From: Pseudomonadota bacterium
GTDB taxonomy: Bacteria > Desulfobacterota > Binatia > UBA9968
Direction: 5' to 3'
NCBI GenBank assembly: GCA_021324155.1
Contig: JAJPJQ010000031.1
Span: 1-64,000 of the forward strand
DNA length: 64,000 bases
This document shows, piece by piece, positions 53,641 to 61,308 of this stretch. A model generated the notes under the pieces. That model had not been told where the DNA came from. It saw only the letters and a list, made by a program, of their open reading frames with translations, and ran no database searches. Numbering within the stretch: position 1 is the first letter of the stretch; every line of letters begins with the position of its first letter. Made by a program: the position numbers and the translations under genes.

Positions 53641-54732
53641 ATGGCGAAGGCGCCGAAAACATTCGAGGAATGGTACGTTAAAAGCGCGTACCAGAATTTC
53701 GTCCGGCAGGAAGGCGCGCCGCTCTACGAGGGCAGTGCGCTGGAAGATCTCGGCAGTTTGAAGCTCGCCGACTGGGAGCGGCGCGGCGGCAAGGTTGCCT
53801 ATACGCGTCTCGGCGATCAGGAATTCTATAACCTCCAGATCGTCGAGATTCCGCCCGGGGGCGAGCTCAAGCCCGAGCGGCACATGTACGACTCCGTCAT
53901 GTACGTCATGAAGGGCCGCGGCGCGACGACGATCTGGCAGCCGGGCGAGCCGCGCACCACCGTCGAATGGGAGGAAGGCGCGCTGCTCGCGATCCCGCTA
54001 AACGCGTGGCACCAGGAGTTCAACAGCGCCGGCAGCGAGCCGTGCCGGATTCTCTTCGGCACCAACATGGCCCACGTGATCAACCTCTACGGCAATCTCG
54101 ACTTCGTCTTCAATAATCCGTTCGTCTTCAGCGACCGCTACAGCCACTCGATGCAGAATTTTTTCTCCGACAAGGGCAGGCAATGGAACCTGCGGCTTTA
54201 CGAGACGAATTTCATCCCCGACATCCGCACGTTCCAGCTCGATCCCTATCCCGAGCGCGGCAACCGAACATCGATCATGCGCCTCTCGATGTCCAACACC
54301 TCGGTCGGCATGCATGTGATGGGTGTCTCGCCGGGCACCTATGTCACCGCGCACCGCCACGAAGCGCGCGCGCACGTGATCGTCATCGCCGGCGAAGGCT
54401 ACGAGCTCATGTTCATGCCCGACGAGGAAAAGCGGCGCAAAGTACCGACGGTTCCCTACGCCGTCGTCGCGCCGCGCCACAACGAATACCATCAGCATTT
54501 CAACACCGGCAAAGGCGAGTACCGCATGCTCGCGTTTCGCGGCAGCGGGCTGCGCCAGGGCGGCGGCCGGTCCTTCGATCCCGCGCGCACGGCCCAGGAT
54601 AAAAATCCGTACGCCGAGTCCTTCAAGATCGCGTACGAAAAGGAAGACCCCGCGATCCGCGAGGAATATTATAAAGAGCTGGAGAAAAACGGCATCGATT
54701 TACGCCTGAAGCCTCTCGACCAGAGAGGATAA
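53641..54732 (+). CDS. bicupin protein, island paralogue B
   Basis: 363 residues, two cupin barrels. N-terminal ligand candidates are H81 (ERHMYDSVMYV, with Asp84 where the paralogues have Glu) and H124. C-terminal candidates are H238/H240 (YVTAHRHEARAH) and H284/H286 (YHQHFNTG). The tail is a weaker version of the shared signature (YEKEDPAIREEYYKEL). A good ribosome site (GGGAG) precedes it. It lies 15 bases before UbiD paralogue 5 and repeats the UbiD-bicupin pairing seen at 46100-48804 in reversed gene order. Confidence 0.82.
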   Translation: MAKAPKTFEEWYVKSAYQNFVRQEGAPLYEGSALEDLGSLKLADWERRGGKVAYTRLGDQEFYNLQIVEIPPGGELKPERHMYDSVMYVMKGRGATTIWQPGEPRTTVEWEEGALLAIPLNAWHQEFNSAGSEPCRILFGTNMAHVINLYGNLDFVFNNPFVFSDRYSHSMQNFFSDKGRQWNLRLYETNFIPDIRTFQLDPYPERGNRTSIMRLSMSNTSVGMHVMGVSPGTYVTAHRHEARAHVIVIAGEGYELMFMPDEEKRRKVPTVPYAVVAPRHNEYHQHFNTGKGEYRMLAFRGSGLRQGGGRSFDPARTAQDKNPYAESFKIAYEKEDPAIREEYYKELEKNGIDLRLKPLDQRG

Positions 54733-54747
54733 GCGAAGGAAGCGAAC

Positions 54748-56211
54748 ATGAGCACACCGGCGAAGGATCTCAGAACTTTTCTCGCGCAGGTCAAAGAGCG
54801 TTTTCCGGATGAGCTGGTGCACGTGCGCCGCGAGGTCGATCTGAAATTCGAGATCTCGGCCGTGCTCGTGAAGCTCGACCGCGCGCACAAATTTCCCATA
54901 GTGATCTTCGACAATCTCGCGACCGCCGCCGGCGGCCGCTCGGCTTTCCCGCTGCTCTCGAATCTGTTCGCAAGCCGCAATCTCTGCGCGCTGTCGCTCG
55001 ATTCTACCGTAGAGAAGGTCGGCCTGGATTATGACCGCCGCACGCAGAACGCCAAGACGCCGGTCGTCGTCGGACGCGACCAAGCGCCGGTCAAGCAGGT
55101 CGTGAAAAAAGGCGCCGAAGTCAATCTGTTCGATTTTCCCGTGCCGCTGCCCTACCACATGGAGGGCGGAAGGACGATTCTAGGTTCCGTCATCACGACG
55201 GTCGACAATCACGAAGGCACGATCTACAACTGCGCCTACCAGACGCTGCGTTTGCTGGAGCCGAGAAAAGCGACTGTCGGCCTCGGCGAGCAGACCGGCA
55301 ATTGGGAGCGCTACCGTGAGCGCATCGCCGAGACGGGCGAAGGGTTGCCGGTCGTCGCGTGGATCGGCCATCACCCCGCCGCCTGCATGGGCTCGCTCAC
55401 GCGCGTGTCGCTCGACATCGACGAGTACGGTGCGATCGGCGGCGCGCTCGGCGAGCCGTTGCGCGTAACCCCGTCGGAAACCTGGGGCGATAAATTTCTC
55501 GTGCCGGCCGATGCCGAGATCGTCATCGAGGGCGTGATCCCGCCGAAGGAGCGCGGGCGCCACGGTCTCCGGGCCGACTTCGCGCGCTACTATTCGCCCG
55601 AGACGCTGCGGCCGGTGATCGACGTCAAGGCGATCACGTACCGCCGCGACGCGATCTATCACGACATCCATCTCGGCGGCCGCGATCAGGACCATCTCGG
55701 CGGCATTCCGCTCGAAGGCTCGATCTACCGCGCGGTCAAGCAGGCAGTGCCGACGGTAAAAAATGTCCATCTCCCCTCCTCCGGCTGCAGCCGCTTTCAC
55801 GCATACGTGCAGATAAAGAAAACCGGCGCGGGCCAGGGACGCGAAGCGATCGTCGCGGCGCTCTCGGTCGATCGCCGGTTAAAGCATGTCGTCGTTGTCG
55901 ATGAAGACATCAACGTCTTCGACGACGCGGAAGTCTTATGGGCCGTGGCGACGCGGAGCCGCTGGGACCGCGATATCCTCGTGCTGCCGAACATGGCCTC
56001 GACGACGCGCGACCCGACTGCCTACGCGTCGGGCTCGTCGGAGCTCGCCTATCATTCGTATACCGTCGCGAAAGGCGGCATCGACGCGACGATGCCGGCG
56101 CCGCCCGAGCCGTTCGAGATCAGGATCAAAGTGCCGGACGAAGCGATGCGAAAGGCCGAGCTGAAGGATTATATCGGCGACACGCTCGCGAAGATTCCGC
56201 TCGACGCTTAA
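54748..56211 (+). CDS. UbiD-family protein with altered active site (paralogue 5)
   Basis: 487 residues. UbiD fold features are present (DAEIVIEGVIPPKERG, VVVDEDINVFDDAEVLWAVATR). Ungapped alignment of the 20 residues after the IEG strand places H272 and D277 where canonical enzymes have Glu and Glu/Asp; the E-G-P-F-G-E loop reads H-G-L-R-A-D. The conserved Arg is replaced by Gln165 or Thr166 (NCAYQTLR). It is followed 10 bases later by a tiny zinc-ribbon gene. It may act as part of a multi-subunit (de)carboxylase or have a new function. Confidence 0.86.
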   Translation: MSTPAKDLRTFLAQVKERFPDELVHVRREVDLKFEISAVLVKLDRAHKFPIVIFDNLATAAGGRSAFPLLSNLFASRNLCALSLDSTVEKVGLDYDRRTQNAKTPVVVGRDQAPVKQVVKKGAEVNLFDFPVPLPYHMEGGRTILGSVITTVDNHEGTIYNCAYQTLRLLEPRKATVGLGEQTGNWERYRERIAETGEGLPVVAWIGHHPAACMGSLTRVSLDIDEYGAIGGALGEPLRVTPSETWGDKFLVPADAEIVIEGVIPPKERGRHGLRADFARYYSPETLRPVIDVKAITYRRDAIYHDIHLGGRDQDHLGGIPLEGSIYRAVKQAVPTVKNVHLPSSGCSRFHAYVQIKKTGAGQGREAIVAALSVDRRLKHVVVVDEDINVFDDAEVLWAVATRSRWDRDILVLPNMASTTRDPTAYASGSSELAYHSYTVAKGGIDATMPAPPEPFEIRIKVPDEAMRKAELKDYIGDTLAKIPLDA

Positions 56212-56221
56212 AGGAGAAGGT

Positions 56222-56392
56222 ATGGCCAGCTCGATGCGTGTGGTCTGTCCCGGTTGCGATCAGGAATTTCTCGTCTCGCCGCAATTCGAGCGGCTGAAGA
56301 TCGACGCGAAATGCCCGTTTTGCGACAAAGAGTTTCCCGTTGCCGAGGCCAAAAAAATCGTCCGGCCGAGCCCGATGCTTTTAGTAAAATAG
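56222..56392 (+). CDS. 56-residue zinc-ribbon protein next to UbiD
   Basis: Read directly: ATG at 56222, TAG at 56390, with AGGAG upstream. Cysteines at 9, 12, 31 and 34 form CPGC...CPFC, a rubredoxin/zinc-ribbon-like site. The C-terminus is basic. It begins 10 bases after UbiD paralogue 5 and ends the rightward island operon. In three-gene phenolic-acid decarboxylases (BsdBCD/VdcBCD), a small Cys-rich subunit accompanies the UbiD-like protein. This gene may play that part, although its sequence is only generally similar. Confidence 0.75.
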   Translation: MASSMRVVCPGCDQEFLVSPQFERLKIDAKCPFCDKEFPVAEAKKIVRPSPMLLVK

Positions 56393-56410
56393 ATTCCGCG
56401 CGGTACTTTC

Positions 56411-57127
56411 CTACAGAGAAATCTGATTCATCGCGAACGCGAGGCCGGCGCGATAGGCGCGGTCGATCACCAGCGTCTTTCTGAGCGCGGCGATCACGGT
56501 GTCGCGCTCGCGCTCGGTTTTTACGTGGCGCGAGAGCACCTTGTCGAGCATGAGCGCGTGCTCCTGGTCCGCCTCGACGTGGACATTGCGATTCTTGAGC
56601 GATTCCTTCGCGAGCCCCAGGTCGGCGATCAGCCGGTCGCGCGAGCGGGAGGAAAAGCCGCCGGTTGCGATGATCGCGTTGGAATTGATCGCCTCGACCA
56701 TCGAGACTGCGCAAAACGATTCGAGCCAGCTCTGTTTCCCGAGATGCAGCCATGCCTCCAGCGCGGCGGCGACTAACGGGTGCGGCTCGGAGCGCGCCAT
56801 CTCCTCCGCGCTGACGCCGAGAAGCGCCGCTTCCTTCGTCGTCAGCGTGAAGTGATCCTCGCCGCCCGCGCGCGGATCGCCGATCAGCTCGTCCTGCTCG
56901 TGAAGCCAGATCTCGCGCTTGACGTCGAGCGGTGCCTGTCCCATGGCGAGCGCCCAGCAATCGCGCCGGTTGCGCACGAAGTGCGCCTGGTTGATGGTCC
57001 AAACCTTCGCCCGCGCCGGCGTGAAGCGCGTCTCGAAGAGATATTGCACCTCCGGCGTTGAATGATGTTCGTTGGCCATGCGCCGGATCGCGTTGGAGAG
57101 CTCGCCGCTGTCGATCGCCTGTCCCAT
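56411..57127 (-). CDS. heme-oxygenase-like diiron (TenA/PqqC-fold) protein
   Basis: 238 residues from the ATG at 57127, chosen for GGAGG seven bases upstream; an ATG at 57154 overlapping the bicupin stop is the alternative. All-helical; candidate metal ligands are a Glu in YLFETRF, His/Glu in IWLHEQDE, Glu in SMVEAIN and the HVEADQEH cluster near the C-terminus. These match the iron-containing redox enzymes of the PqqC/HDO superfamily. Last gene of the leftward part of the island, converging with the zinc-ribbon gene. Possibly an oxygenase or oxidase; substrate unknown. Confidence 0.8.
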   Translation of the reverse strand: MGQAIDSGELSNAIRRMANEHHSTPEVQYLFETRFTPARAKVWTINQAHFVRNRRDCWALAMGQAPLDVKREIWLHEQDELIGDPRAGGEDHFTLTTKEAALLGVSAEEMARSEPHPLVAAALEAWLHLGKQSWLESFCAVSMVEAINSNAIIATGGFSSRSRDRLIADLGLAKESLKNRNVHVEADQEHALMLDKVLSRHVKTERERDTVIAALRKTLVIDRAYRAGLAFAMNQISL

Positions 57128-57150
57128 AAACGCGCCTCCGCTGACTTCAT

Positions 57151-58215
57151 TCATTTTCGATTCATGCCCGACGGGATGCCGCGCTCGGCCAGCTGCGCCT
57201 CGAAATCGCGGCGGATCGCCGGGTCCTCGTCCTCATACTCGATCTGCGTGCCGCCCTCTTTCACGCTGCGGTCGATGATGTCCTTGAAGACTTTGTATTT
57301 TTTGCTGTTCCAGCGGATTGCGAGATAGCGCGTCTGCGTCCGGGATAAATTGAAATGTTGGTGGAACCACTGGTCCGGCGGCGAGATGATGCTGTTGGGC
57401 TTCCAATCGCAACGCCGCGGCGGCGTGCCCTCGGGCCACAGCAGCGAATAGCCGTCGCCCTCGAGGATGATAATCTGCGCCCCGGCGGCGTGGCGGTGCG
57501 CCTTCTTGTAGCGCCCGACGGCGAACTGCGAGATATGGGCGACCAGCGTGCTGCAGCCGATCTCGAAAACAGTGGTGCGATTGCCGACGCCGCGCCCTTC
57601 GCTCGCTATGACGTTCAAATCGTGGACGTTCGCGACGAAGTTGACGTCCCAGAAGCGCTCCTGGTGGATCGTCCCGTTGCCGGAAAAGTAGTCTTCCTCG
57701 CCGTCGAAGCGGTCGCGAAAGAGATGCGGGCAGTTGAAGATGAACTCGTTGTCGTTGAAGAGGTTCATCATCAGCGGCGCGGTGGTGAAAGCGATGAAGC
57801 GCGCCGGGCGGTCGCCGCGGCCGTTGTAAAGGCGCGACCAGGCGTTGAGCGGGATCGCGAAGAGACTCCCGCGCTGCCATTCGAAAGTCCGCCGCGCGCC
57901 GCCCTCCTGCCAAACCTCCGTCGCGCCGTGGCCGTCGAGGACGAACACGAGCTCCTCGTAGAGATGTCGCTCGGGCTCGAGCTTGCCGCCGGGCGGGATC
58001 TCGCAGATATACGCGTCGTCGGTGTCGCCAGTGCCTTCGAGGTTGATGATCGCGCCTTTCCCGCCTTTCCGCGCCCAGGGCGCGAGCGCGACCTCGTTCA
58101 CGTCGGAGATGAAGAACGCGCGCGTGACAGGCACGCCCTGTTTCTCGACCCAGCGCTCGTACGACGATTTGCCGTCGAGCAGCGCCCCTAGCTTCGCCGT
58201 TTGATCGGCCATCAT
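57151..58215 (-). CDS. bicupin protein, island paralogue C
   Basis: 354 residues from the ATG at 58215 (ATG at 58212 and GTG at 58218 are also possible). The N-terminal barrel keeps a His and two Glu (ERHLYEELVFVLDG), but the third ligand is Ser (LNAWSRLYN, paralogues have His). The C-terminal barrel keeps the HRH pair (KAHRHAAG) and WFHQHFN. The tail signature EYEDEDPAIRRDFEAQL is nearly identical to paralogue A. It lies directly downstream of the hydratase-aldolase gene with a one-base overlap, an arrangement recalling the PhdI-PhdJ ring-cleavage pair. Confidence 0.82.
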   Translation of the reverse strand: MMADQTAKLGALLDGKSSYERWVEKQGVPVTRAFFISDVNEVALAPWARKGGKGAIINLEGTGDTDDAYICEIPPGGKLEPERHLYEELVFVLDGHGATEVWQEGGARRTFEWQRGSLFAIPLNAWSRLYNGRGDRPARFIAFTTAPLMMNLFNDNEFIFNCPHLFRDRFDGEEDYFSGNGTIHQERFWDVNFVANVHDLNVIASEGRGVGNRTTVFEIGCSTLVAHISQFAVGRYKKAHRHAAGAQIIILEGDGYSLLWPEGTPPRRCDWKPNSIISPPDQWFHQHFNLSRTQTRYLAIRWNSKKYKVFKDIIDRSVKEGGTQIEYEDEDPAIRRDFEAQLAERGIPSGMNRK

Positions 58216-59192
58216 CACCTGGCCGCGGACGCCTTGGCCGGCGCGCTTTGCAATGGATATTTCCGGCAGAGCGCCTTCCAGTTCTCCGCCATCTTCTTAC
58301 TGTGATCGATGATCTCCTGCGGCACGTGTCGAAACGGCGGACGGAGCGGCCCCGCGTAGCAATAGCCGGTCTCGTTGATGACGAGCTTGTGCGAGTTCTC
58401 GCGCCAGAAAAGATCGCCCGGGCGGCCGGGCCCGCGGTATGCCTCGCTCATGTCGATGGCGATCTGCTTCGCGGTCTCCCAATCGCCGGCGAAGCAGGCG
58501 TCACGCAGGCGGATGAGCGGCGACGGTCCCATCCACGCGCAAATCGACCAGCAGCCTGACGCGCCGAACGTAATATAAGGATAGAGTTGGAGCTGCATGA
58601 CGAAGACCGCGATTTTATCCTTCACGATGTTCATCAGTTTGTAGAAGTCGAGCGGCGTGCGATGGCTGTCCTTCATGAAGACGATGTTCGGCCGCGTGAC
58701 GAGCTTCTTGAAAGCGTCGACCGGGATCGTCACGCGGTGGATCGGCGGATTATGGTAGATCCCGATACCCATCCTGGGAAACGCGTCGGCGAGGTCGAGG
58801 TAGAACTGCGCGGCGTTGTCCGCGGTCGACGGATAATAAAACGGCACGCCGCAGAGCACGCCGTCGGCCCCCGCCTCCTGGGCGAAGCGCACCTCGCGCA
58901 TGGTGTCGCGCGTATTAAGCGTAGTGCAGCCGATGAGCACCGGCACGCGCTTTTTCACCGCCGCGATCGTCGCCTCGGTAAGCTTCTTCTTCTCCTCCCA
59001 GAGGAGCGTATGGCATTCGCCGAAGCTCCCCATTGTGGCGATCGCGTCGACGCCGTCGCGGATGATCTTGTCCACAGCCGTCGCGCACGCGTCCGCGTCA
59101 ATCGTGTCCTCGGCCTCCGGGTCGCCGCCGTTTTTCGTCGTGAACGCGGGCATCATCGCGACGACGCCCCTCAAATCCTTCGCTGTAAGCAT
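58215..59192 (-). CDS. DHDPS/NAL-family aldolase, NahE/PhdJ-like hydratase-aldolase
   Basis: 325 residues. The Schiff-base lysine is K174 (FMKDSHRTP) and the catalytic Tyr is Y146 (IYHNPP). The N-terminal MLTAKDLRGVVAMMPAFTT and GSFGECHTLLWEEKKKLT closely resemble trans-o-hydroxybenzylidenepyruvate and carboxybenzalpyruvate hydratase-aldolases, which release pyruvate and an aromatic aldehyde. AGGAG lies upstream. It is followed by a bicupin and preceded by two SBP genes on the same strand. The aldolase fold is certain; the substrate subclass is inferred. Confidence 0.85.
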   Translation of the reverse strand: MLTAKDLRGVVAMMPAFTTKNGGDPEAEDTIDADACATAVDKIIRDGVDAIATMGSFGECHTLLWEEKKKLTEATIAAVKKRVPVLIGCTTLNTRDTMREVRFAQEAGADGVLCGVPFYYPSTADNAAQFYLDLADAFPRMGIGIYHNPPIHRVTIPVDAFKKLVTRPNIVFMKDSHRTPLDFYKLMNIVKDKIAVFVMQLQLYPYITFGASGCWSICAWMGPSPLIRLRDACFAGDWETAKQIAIDMSEAYRGPGRPGDLFWRENSHKLVINETGYCYAGPLRPPFRHVPQEIIDHSKKMAENWKALCRKYPLQSAPAKASAAR

Positions 59193-59210
59193 GCATGTCT
59201 CCTTTCGCCG

Positions 59211-60164
59211 TTACTTCATCGCTTTGATCAGGGAAAAATCGAACAGCCGGTCGCGCGCGATTTTCTTCTCCGCACCGATCGTCTTGAGCTCGAATTCGAG
59301 CACGCGGTCCTGGAAATCCGCTGAGATCGTCCCGTCGGAGACGAACGCGGGCGTCGTCTCGTCATAGACGCGCGCCGCCTTATCGGCGGCCAGCTCGAGG
59401 TATTTCGCCATGATCCGCACGGTGCCCTCGCGGTTCGTTTTGAAATACTTCAGCCCCTTCAGCGTTGCCCGGTGGAGTTTCTCGGCGGCGCTTCTGTGAT
59501 TCTGCAGAAATCCCGCCGTCGTCGATACGCCGCCCTGGAGCGCCCCGACCTCGTTGATGAAGTCGGCCAGCGGATAGAAGCCGAATTCCTCAGCCTGAAA
59601 GCTCGCCGGCGGCGTCAGCGGCGCGCCGTCGATCGACCCGGCCTGGAGCGCGCGGAAGACGACGTCGGACGTGCCGATATAAATGATGCTCAGGTCCTTG
59701 CGCCAGTCGACGCCGTTTTTCTCCAGGACGACTTTCAGCAGCCGGTCGTTGGTGCTGCCGGGCGTCGAGCTGCCGATTTTCGCGCCCTTCAGATCGGCAA
59801 ACGACCGGAAGCGCTTCTTGACGTAAAGTTTGAACGTCGGCTTGTCGTTGAAGACCATCGTCACCTTGAGCGGCGCGCCGCCGAGCACCGCCGCCAGCAC
59901 CGTCGGGCCGACGATCTGGCTCGCGTCGACGGCGCCGGCGATCATAGCCTGGATTCCCGCGCCGGTGCGGATGCGGGTAATCTCGATGCGGATGCCCTCG
60001 TCGCGGTAAAAGCCGAGATCGTCGGCGATAAGATAAGGCAGCGAGCTGGTCGAGTAGCCCGGCAGATGGAGCCGTACGACCGGGCCGTTGTCGGCCGCGC
60101 GCACCGTCGCCGCCGCGAGCAACAAAATCGCAGCGCAAAGCCGAAAAACCGAAGTGGGGCTCAC
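59211..60164 (-). CDS. NitT/TauT-type substrate-binding protein
   Basis: 317 residues from a GTG. The signal peptide (LCAAILLLAAATVRA) is followed by LHLPGYSTSSLPYLIADDLGFYRDEGI, typical of NMT1/TauA receptors, and DLKGAKIGSSTPGSTNDRLL. It lies between another SBP (11-base gap) and the hydratase-aldolase (18-base gap). No permease nearby. Confidence 0.88.
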   Translation of the reverse strand: MSPTSVFRLCAAILLLAAATVRAADNGPVVRLHLPGYSTSSLPYLIADDLGFYRDEGIRIEITRIRTGAGIQAMIAGAVDASQIVGPTVLAAVLGGAPLKVTMVFNDKPTFKLYVKKRFRSFADLKGAKIGSSTPGSTNDRLLKVVLEKNGVDWRKDLSIIYIGTSDVVFRALQAGSIDGAPLTPPASFQAEEFGFYPLADFINEVGALQGGVSTTAGFLQNHRSAAEKLHRATLKGLKYFKTNREGTVRIMAKYLELAADKAARVYDETTPAFVSDGTISADFQDRVLEFELKTIGAEKKIARDRLFDFSLIKAMK

Positions 60165-60175
60165 GAGGCGGAATC

Positions 60176-61159
60176 CTACCTTTTCGCTTCGTACTCTTTA
60201 ATCACCGCCCTGACAACCGAGAAGTCGCTCACGTCGGCGGGAGCGACGTTGCCGCTCAGTCTACCGGCGGCCTTCGCCTCCTCGATGGAGGCCATCATCG
60301 CCTTGTCGCTTGCGGTGCCGTCGCGGCTCAGAATCTTGACCGCCACATCGTACGTATCGGTCGCGGTGCGCTGGTCCATCTTGAGCCAGCGCGCGAAGAC
60401 ATCGATCGTCTCCTGCCGCCGCGTGCGCACGAACTGCAGCGCCTCGTATACGGCGCGCAGCATCCGCCTCACCTCGTCGGGGCTTTCCTTGAGCTTCTTG
60501 ACCGTCGCACCGAGGCCGGTGAGCGGCAGATCCAGATAATCGGCAGAGTCGAGCAGCAGGCGAAAGCCTTCGTTACGCATGATGACGCTCATCGGCGGAT
60601 TGATCATCGCAGCGTCGAGCTGCTTCGCCCGCATCTGCTGCGCGCGAAAACCCTCGTTGCCGACGTTGATCATCTTCACATCTTTTTCCGGATTGATCCC
60701 GACGGCCTTCAGCACCTCCGCCGTTACCGTGTGCTGGGTGCCGCCGAACGAGCTGATGCCGATGACTTTGCCTTTAAGATCCGCCACCGTCCGGATCTCC
60801 GGCTGGACGACGAGGGAGAACATCTGCTTCTCCGCCGTGGAAAAAATCACGCGCGCGGGAAGACCCCTGACCCCGGCGCGCACGAGCGAGCCGAAGTGCG
60901 TATCGTAGTCGATATCGCCCGAGATGAGCGCCGGGATCGCCGCGTCGGCGCGCATTAAAACCGGCTGGACCGAGAAGCCGTGTTTCTTATAGAAGCCTTT
61001 TTCAAGCGCGACCTGAAACGGCAGGAAGCTGAAGTTCAGTCCCGCCATGCCGATGATCGTGTTCTTTTGCGCGCGGCATGGCGGCGCGAAGGTCGCCGAG
61101 AAAAGCAGCAGCAGGAGACAGAATATTATTGCTTTGTCGGCCGATTTTCGGTTGTCCAT
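60176..61159 (-). CDS. NitT/TauT-type substrate-binding protein
   Basis: 327 residues from the ATG at 61159, chosen for AGGAG eight bases upstream and a normal signal peptide (IIFCLLLLLFSATFAPPCRA); the frame is open further but has no signal there. Motifs LNFSFLPFQVALEKGFYKKHGF and DLKGKVIGISSFGGTQHTVTAEVL place it in the NMT1/TauA group. First gene of the leftward half of the island. Confidence 0.88.
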   Translation of the reverse strand: MDNRKSADKAIIFCLLLLLFSATFAPPCRAQKNTIIGMAGLNFSFLPFQVALEKGFYKKHGFSVQPVLMRADAAIPALISGDIDYDTHFGSLVRAGVRGLPARVIFSTAEKQMFSLVVQPEIRTVADLKGKVIGISSFGGTQHTVTAEVLKAVGINPEKDVKMINVGNEGFRAQQMRAKQLDAAMINPPMSVIMRNEGFRLLLDSADYLDLPLTGLGATVKKLKESPDEVRRMLRAVYEALQFVRTRRQETIDVFARWLKMDQRTATDTYDVAVKILSRDGTASDKAMMASIEEAKAAGRLSGNVAPADVSDFSVVRAVIKEYEAKR

Positions 61160-61215
61160 CCCGAAGGCTCCTCCCGCGCTCGCTTGATCGTCCAATGATC
61201 CGGCGAAACCGGACG

Positions 61216-61244
61216 ATTCTAGCCAAGTGAATCTTACAAGTCTA
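61216..61244 (-). promoter_or_regulatory. candidate promoter of the leftward SBP-aldolase-bicupin operon
   Basis: On the minus strand, TAGACT (61239-61244), 17 bases, TAGAAT (61216-61221), about 57 bases upstream of the ATG. A small dyad TCCGG-N5-CCGGA (61199-61213) lies just downstream, within the presumed leader. Confidence 0.4.
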
Positions 61245-61308
61245 CTCACGGCTCGAATAGGCCCGAACATCCGGCAAAATACTGATTTCACGATGATGAT
61301 AACTATGA

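Noticed and set aside
23221-56211. A flavin prenyltransferase (UbiX) partner for the UbiD enzymes
   Set aside because: I looked for a UbiX-like flavoprotein of about 200 residues on both strands among the genes and found none in the window.
61187-61217. Hairpin with arms ATCGTCC and GGACGAT
   Set aside because: The outer and inner stems compete for the same bases and no T-run follows; it is a short leader dyad at most.
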